The notes under the pieces were generated by a model. That model saw only the letters and a list, made by a program, of their open reading frames with translations, did not search any database and was not told the DNA's origin. 64,000 nucleotides of DNA, from the NCBI RefSeq assembly GCF_017591435.1, contig NC_059268.1, positions 7,304,184 through 7,368,183 on the forward strand. The letters run 5' to 3'. The stretch's first letter is position 1. Every line of letters begins with the position of its first letter. Both the position numbers and the translations under genes were made by a program. Shown here one piece after another: positions 52,440-64,000 of this stretch. The stretch comes from Portunus trituberculatus (Eukaryota > Arthropoda > Malacostraca > Decapoda > Portunidae).

Positions 52440-52745
52440 ATTGATAAGCATATAACTTTTTTCTTTTTTGTCCTGGCCTATAGCACCTGTAGGTAACTTG
52501 AAGAGTATTGGAAGTGCTGTTAACCTTCCACCCATTAGTGGCACAGCAATTTTTATTTATAATGGTACCCATATTAGGGCCCATATCACCATCCAAGCAC
52601 ATCTTTGGTGCAACCACCTAGATAGAACCTGGGTATCATGGTGACATGTGGATAACTTTAAACCACTTGACAAATGGCAAAGTTTCAAGGTGGTACATGG
52701 TGGGATTCAAACCTACGCATGGACTGTAGCAAGAGTATGAGACAT
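52440..52745 (-). repeat. tRNA-headed SINE (family 2) forming the sulfotransferase 3' UTR
   Basis: On the minus strand a tRNA B-box-like 'ggtttgaatccc' (about 52705) is followed by a body shared with the copy at 58890-59175 ('ccatgatacccaggttcta', 'actaatgggtggaag', 'gcaccaaagatg'). It begins about 15-20 bp after the sulfotransferase stop codon and contains AATAAA on the minus strand (about 52551-52556). Confidence 0.7.
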
Positions 52746-52756
52746 TACTTAAGGTA

Positions 52757-59750
<6,994 letters not shown>

Positions 59751-60813
59751 TATTTAACAGCTTTAGTGTATGGTACAGTCCAGACTCTCAGTGGCAGCAG
59801 TGGTATGTGTAACCCTGCATCTGCTTGAGGTGGAGTTCTATATCACCATTCTTGTTCCAGTAGATGTACATACAAGCAAACACGCTAAAAACAAATTACA
59901 ACAGACGATCACAATGTCTTGAATGTTCCAGTAGCCGCAACACACAGGAGTGCGGCAGGAGCTCCAGTAAGTAATGCGAGAGGTTCTGCTTTGACCCGTG
60001 CACGCAGTGTATAAAAAGAACCGGTAGAACTAACGGGATTGGTCGGTCCACTTCCATGCAGGGCTTCCATGCAGCAATTGCTTGTTTCTCATGTAGATAG
60101 GATCTTAAAGCATTATTTCGTTTATATCCTTAAATGGAACATGATGCAGGCTAAGGTGCGATCAGACAAGTATTTATAATAATATCCGTCTCCTTTCACC
60201 TTGAAGTCATTTACAATTACTCACTCCTAACGTTGGCCGACGGTGTGCGATGCGTTGAGTGTGGTTATTTTATAAACCTTAGAAATAAAAACGAAGAAGA
60301 ATTAAAACAGTAGAAATAAAAATCTCATTTATCTAATCTCGATTGCCACATATTCCTTTCTGTTCTTTCTTTTATCAAACGGCGATAGTTCCAATTCTGC
60401 ATCATCAAAAGGGACGGGAGTGGATAATAATGAAAAGGATAAAAAATAATTTAATTATCTCTGTGGGTTCTTGTCAGTATTTCTGATAAGAGAACGACGA
60501 AGCGTTTTAAAGTATAAGAAAATAAGACAAACAGGCAAATCTTATCAAGCTTCTCTACACCTTCTTATCTCTCTCTCTCTCTCTCTCTCTGGTCGACCGT
60601 TACACTGCACGGTGACTGCAGTTAGAAATGAGCCTGAGGATTTATGCATACTCTTGCTCTGCTCTGTGTGGTGAGAACATAATCCTACTAATATAACGGA
60701 CTTGTTTACGTTTGCTACTGGCGGAGAAACAAAGCTGGATTAATTGGCTGTAGTGTGGGTCCGTTCCAAAGCATTATTGTTTGGTATACTTAATTGTTAG
60801 CTCTTATGGAAGC
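59751..60813. promoter_or_regulatory. Divergent promoter region between Gal3ST and the RRM gene
   Basis: About 1.06 kb lies between the two start codons, which point away from each other. A TATAAAAAG at about 60009-60017 reads on the plus strand, and a short CT array lies at 60568-60590. Core promoters cannot be placed with certainty. Confidence 0.45.
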
Positions 60814-60831
60814 ATGGCAAAGGTGACACAG
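60814..60831 (+). CDS. RRM gene coding exon 1
   Basis: Six codons, MAKVTQ, donor 'gtaagt', phase 0. Confidence 0.7.
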
Positions 60832-60968
60832 GTAAGTTACTTTGTTTTTTATTAATTATGTTATTTGAAGCGAGGGATACAAATGAATGTAAATGTGTGA
60901 ACAACCTCTGAAAATACCAATATTACTTATGTTTGGTTCATTGATAGTATCGACTATATGCATAAATG

Positions 60969-61027
<59 letters not shown>

Positions 61028-61695
61028 TTTTGTCGTTACTGGAAGTCGTTTAATTAATCAGTTCATCAACCAGAACTCATTAATCTAATCAGTCAATCGA
61101 CAATTCATTCAGTAAATCAACTAATAGATCAATCAGTAAGTCAATCAGTCAATAATTCAATCAACAATTCCATCAATAAGTCGATTAATTATTCCTTCAT
61201 TCAATCAATCAATCAACTGGACCTTTTATTTTCCTAAGTTTTGTTGCATTTAGCCTCTCTTATCTAAAAAGAAACCAATACAACAGTCAATCAATCAATC
61301 TTTCTTTTCTCCGTCCTTCTACCCAACTCTTCTCTTCAGTCAAACAACTTGACCTTTTTTGCTCACTGGACCTTTTATTTCGTTTTTTTTTTTTTTTTTT
61401 TTTTTTGTTCGCTTTAATCTCTCTTACCTAAGAACACAACAAATGAATCAGTCAATCAATCAGTCGTTCTTTTCCCCCGTCCGTCCACCCCGTCTTTATC
61501 TTCTAGAGCCAGGCAGTGACAGTCGTGGTGCGCAACTTACCAGCTGGCACCAGGGAGGACCAGCTGAGAGTCATGTGCGAAGGACTTGGGGAGGTGGTGG
61601 ATGTGGACATTCCCGCCAGGACCGCTCGCTTCGACAAGTTTATCTACGGGTGATTAGATATTTTGCCGTTATTGTTGTTGTTGTTGTTGTTGCTG

Positions 61696-61758
<63 letters not shown>

Positions 61759-62331
61759 CCATTTTTTCCGGCAGTTAGATCACTATAATGATAATGATAA
61801 CAATGAGGTTAATGACACTAATAACAGTGATAAGAGCATTGGTGGTGATGTTGATAACGATAACCATAAACAAATACAAACCATTAATGAATATGATATA
61901 AAAAAAAACCCACTGACGATGCATGAATTATGTATAACCGATTAACCATAACTTGAACTACATAATCATCAGTCCTGTTTTCTCATCCCTGTAGATTTGT
62001 GAGGTTCGCCGATTTAGAGACAGCCCACATTGCAGTGAGGGAACTTCACGGCAAGACAGTGGGCACCCGCAACATCAGCGCCAAGATAGCTCGTAGTCAC
62101 TGGCGGAACAGTAATGAAGACACAAGTAAGAGCAAGATCCTTCCGTTGCTTTTTCCTTTTTAATTTGTGACATCACCAATAAACTAAACAGTCAGTCTTT
62201 CTCAGGTTCTACTTCTGTACTATTCTTGTGGTAGTAGTAGTTGTAGTAATAGTAGTAGTAGTGGTGGTGGTGGTAGTAGTGGTAGTGGTAGAAGTAGTAG
62301 TAGTAGTAGTGATAGTAGTAGTTAGTAGTAA

Positions 62332-62374
<43 letters not shown>

Positions 62375-62401
62375 TATAGTAGTCGTAGTAGTAGTAGTAG
62401 C

Positions 62402-62433
<32 letters not shown>

Positions 62434-62458
62434 AAGTGGTAATAGTAGCAGATAAGCT

Positions 62459-62536
<78 letters not shown>

Positions 62537-62733
62537 ACCTTCGTTGCAGTGGATCGTGTCGGTGGAGGAGGAGGAGGAGGAGGAGGAAGAGGAGGAGGAG
62601 GGGTAGACGAGGAGTACAAGGAGGATTTGAACATGTCAGAGGAGGAAATCCAGATTGCCATCCTTCGAGAGTCTCGCCGTCAGTGGCACCAGCACCGCCG
62701 TCGCCACCCCAGTAAAGGTCAGTGTCTCACCTT

Positions 62734-62777
<44 letters not shown>

Positions 62778-63206
62778 TTGATCCATCTGGTATCCCCCTT
62801 TTCTTTTCCCTCAATTTGTCTCTTCATCAACTCGTAGTTTTATATCTATTTTGCCTTCTTTTTTCACCATAGTTAGACTTTCACTCTGCTCATGTATTCT
62901 CATTTGTTCGAGGCATAACGTGGCCTGCCTAAGTTAATTTAAGCAATTGTAAAACAATTATCAGTTACTCATGTCTTTTCGTATCAATCAAAACTAAATT
63001 AATCAGTTCAATCAGTCAGTTAGAACAAAAGACAACGCATTAATTAAAGAACAAAAATACCTTTAACTCGAGTAATCATCTCTGTGGCCTTTGATAACTG
63101 TCGCAATGAGATCCTGAAGCGCCTCAAAGCAGGAACAGTAGTATCCGAACCAGCAGTCACGGAGCTTCGTCCTTCTGCTGCAGGGACTGTTTGGGATTGT
63201 TCATGA
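60814..63206 (+). CDS. Small RRM RNA-binding protein with Gly tract and UIM-like helix
   Basis: Exons 60814-60831, 61507-61649, 61995-62125, 62550-62717 and 63184-63206 join with canonical sites into 160 residues. The ATG has a strong context (A at -3, G at +4). An RRM spans about residues 9-90: RNP2-like VVVRNL (12-17), and RNP1 KFIYGFVRF (50-58) with both aromatic positions, which bind RNA in this family. It is followed by a Gly-rich tract (102-115) coded by GGA repeats, a helix MSEEEIQIAILRESRR (126-141) close to the ubiquitin-interacting motif pattern, and an Arg/His-rich tail. A nuclear or ribonucleoprotein role is inferred. The last exon (GTVWDCS) rests only on a good acceptor and a quick stop, so the C-terminus is the least certain part. 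An AATAAA lies at 63505-63510. Confidence 0.75.
60970..61018. repeat. (CT)n microsatellite
   Basis: About 49 bp of CT in RRM-gene intron 1. Confidence 0.95.
61060..61310. repeat. Degenerate AATC/TCAA tetranucleotide repeat
   Basis: Many 'aatcaatcaatc' and 'cagtcaat' motifs with scattered substitutions occur over about 150 bp, with a shorter block near 61285. Confidence 0.8.
61507..61649 (+). CDS. RRM gene coding exon 2
   Basis: RNP2 half of the RRM. Acceptor 'ttctag', donor 'gtgatt', phase 0 to 2. Confidence 0.85.
61700..61754. repeat. (GA)n microsatellite
   Basis: About 55 bp of GA, 50 bp after RRM exon 2. Confidence 0.95.
61995..62125 (+). CDS. RRM gene coding exon 3
   Basis: Completes RNP1 (GFVRF) and continues through ETAHIAVRELHGKTVGTR. 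Acceptor 'cctgtag', donor 'gtaaga'. Confidence 0.87.
62228..62532. repeat. (GTA)n and (CT)n arrays before an exon
   Basis: Interrupted GTA/GTG from 62228 to 62452 and pure CT at 62463-62532, 17 bp before the acceptor of exon 4. Confidence 0.95.
62550..62717 (+). CDS. RRM gene coding exon 4
   Basis: Gly tract from GGA repeats, acidic linker, UIM-like helix and His/Arg tail. Acceptor 'gttgcag', donor 'gtcagt', followed within 25 bp by a CA array. Confidence 0.8.
63184..63206 (+). CDS. RRM gene probable terminal coding exon
   Basis: The acceptor 'ccttctgctgcag' and the phase fit exon 4. Seven residues (GTVWDCS) then TGA. Confidence 0.5.
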
Positions 63207-64000
63207 CACTAACACGACACCTCCCTGCCTGGCAGTACTCGTACGTGACGGGTGTACAGACGGAACAGTGCTGGAATTCAATCTCATTATCTTGATTTTC
63301 ACAACATCGTTACGTTACTGACAACAGGTGAGTGTCAGACGCGGTGTAGGAAAGAAACATTTGTGAAGTTATTACAAATGTATATCGTCTTTCTTTTCTG
63401 ACATGAAAGATGGTTACGGGGAGTGCGTCTTTGTTAGCCGAGTGATCAGGTGCCTGACTCTTTTTCATCTATATGGTAAAGAGGTCACACACAAACGAAG
63501 GAAAAATAAAATGTAGAGTGTCGTCCTCAAAGTCAAGAGGAGAGTGATGATCGATTGAAGTGCAGGTGTTTAAAAGGTTTTCGATCCGTGTGTAAAGTAT
63601 CAGTGACGAGGAGCAAACATTATCCATTATCATGATTCGCTTAAAAGATAAATACTCAAACCAACTGATTGGAAAGTTTATAGATTGTTAAAACAGATAA
63701 TAGAAGGAAGTTTAGCACAAGGCGGTACTGGTGATGTACAAATAATAATGAATGAGAGCTATATTGATTTCTTCCTTTCTAGTCTCCAAAATTGTTTTAG
63801 GACTGCTGCTTAACTAAAAGAGGAAAAATGTTTGAAGAAATATAGTTAATTACAAGTGTGTGTATTTTGGCTAACTCTTATTTTAGGGAATCTGCAGTTC
63901 CAGTGGATCTTTTTTTTTAATATTTTGTTGCCCTTGGCAGATTTCCCTCTTGCATAAAAAAAAAATGCTGTGAAAGTGCCTGAATTAATAGTTGTTAACA
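63207..64000. other. RRM-gene 3' UTR and flank
   Basis: AT-rich with an AATAAA at 63505-63510. A second copy of the retroposon 3' end seen at 21060 lies at 63885-63970. No exon seen. Confidence 0.6.
63885..63970 (+). repeat. Retroposon-like 3' end with poly(A), second copy
   Basis: 'tttagggaatctgcagttc', 'cagtggat', then 'ttgttgcccttggcaga', 'tccctcttgcat' and an A run, as at 21060-21275. Confidence 0.6.

Larger units (their letters stand above)
46978..52756. other. slmo 3' flank and intergenic DNA
   Basis: AT-rich with no supported exon. It includes a hAT MITE (47976-48305), CT (48831-48880), a dispersed repeat (about 51070-51350) and the SINE bordering the next gene. The 3' UTR limit of slmo is not clear from sequence. 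Confidence 0.6.

Overview
The window is nuclear DNA from an animal, most likely a decapod crustacean and perhaps a crab. This is inferred from four things. Very long CT/AG, GT/AC, AT, ATT and CTC microsatellites lie every 1-3 kb. tRNA-headed SINEs and short LINE 3' ends are frequent. A CCTAA-like minisatellite fits the arthropod telomere motif. The genes have many small exons separated by long repeat-filled introns. No bacterial, viral or CRISPR structure is visible. Most long open frames are microsatellite artefacts (runs such as SLSLSL, RERERE, THTHTH, IYIYIY).

Five genes can be supported. (1) Plus strand, 13842-16492: the last two coding exons of an unrecognised gene whose 5' part was not found. 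(2) Plus strand, 28015-34685: a large nuclear-looking protein of about 1,920 residues. It has an acidic N-terminus with SUMO-type motifs, a Pro/Ser/Gln-rich middle with repeated GRKILPRP motifs, and a C-terminal domain that resembles a transposase with a decayed active-site motif. Its coding frame breaks at a T5 run near 33251. (3) Plus strand, 40329-46977: a complete five-exon slowmo/PRELID3 gene for a mitochondrial phospholipid-transfer protein, with a C-terminal extension of five 11-residue repeats. (4) Minus strand, 59750-52757: a complete seven-exon galactose-3-O-sulfotransferase-like Golgi enzyme of 368 residues. (5) Plus strand, 60814-63206: a five-exon, 160-residue RRM protein with a glycine tract and a UIM-like helix. 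It is divergent from gene 4 across about 1.06 kb. The genes are functionally unrelated, as expected in a eukaryotic neighbourhood.

Layout: 1-13.8 kb holds no convincing gene, only microsatellites, small duplications and old dispersed repeats. 13.8-17 kb holds gene 1. 17-28 kb holds ATT/AT arrays, a LINE remnant and a 1.53-kb three-armed inverted-repeat element at 25886-27417. 28-35 kb holds gene 2. 35-40 kb is intergenic with a few palindromic regulatory motifs. 40-47 kb holds slowmo, whose first intron carries a telomere-like hairpin minisatellite and a hAT-like remnant with a zinc-finger exon. 47-52.7 kb holds a 330-bp hAT MITE with perfect 8-bp target duplications and otherwise plain AT-rich DNA. 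52.7-59.8 kb holds the sulfotransferase, its introns loaded with SINEs, LINE 3' ends and a 0.4-kb AT array. 60-63.2 kb holds the RRM gene.

The items most worth following are the transposase-derived C-terminus of gene 2, the 11-mer extension of slowmo, the three-armed foldback element, the tandem SINE array, and mobile or simple repeats sitting directly at splice sites or in the 3' UTR.
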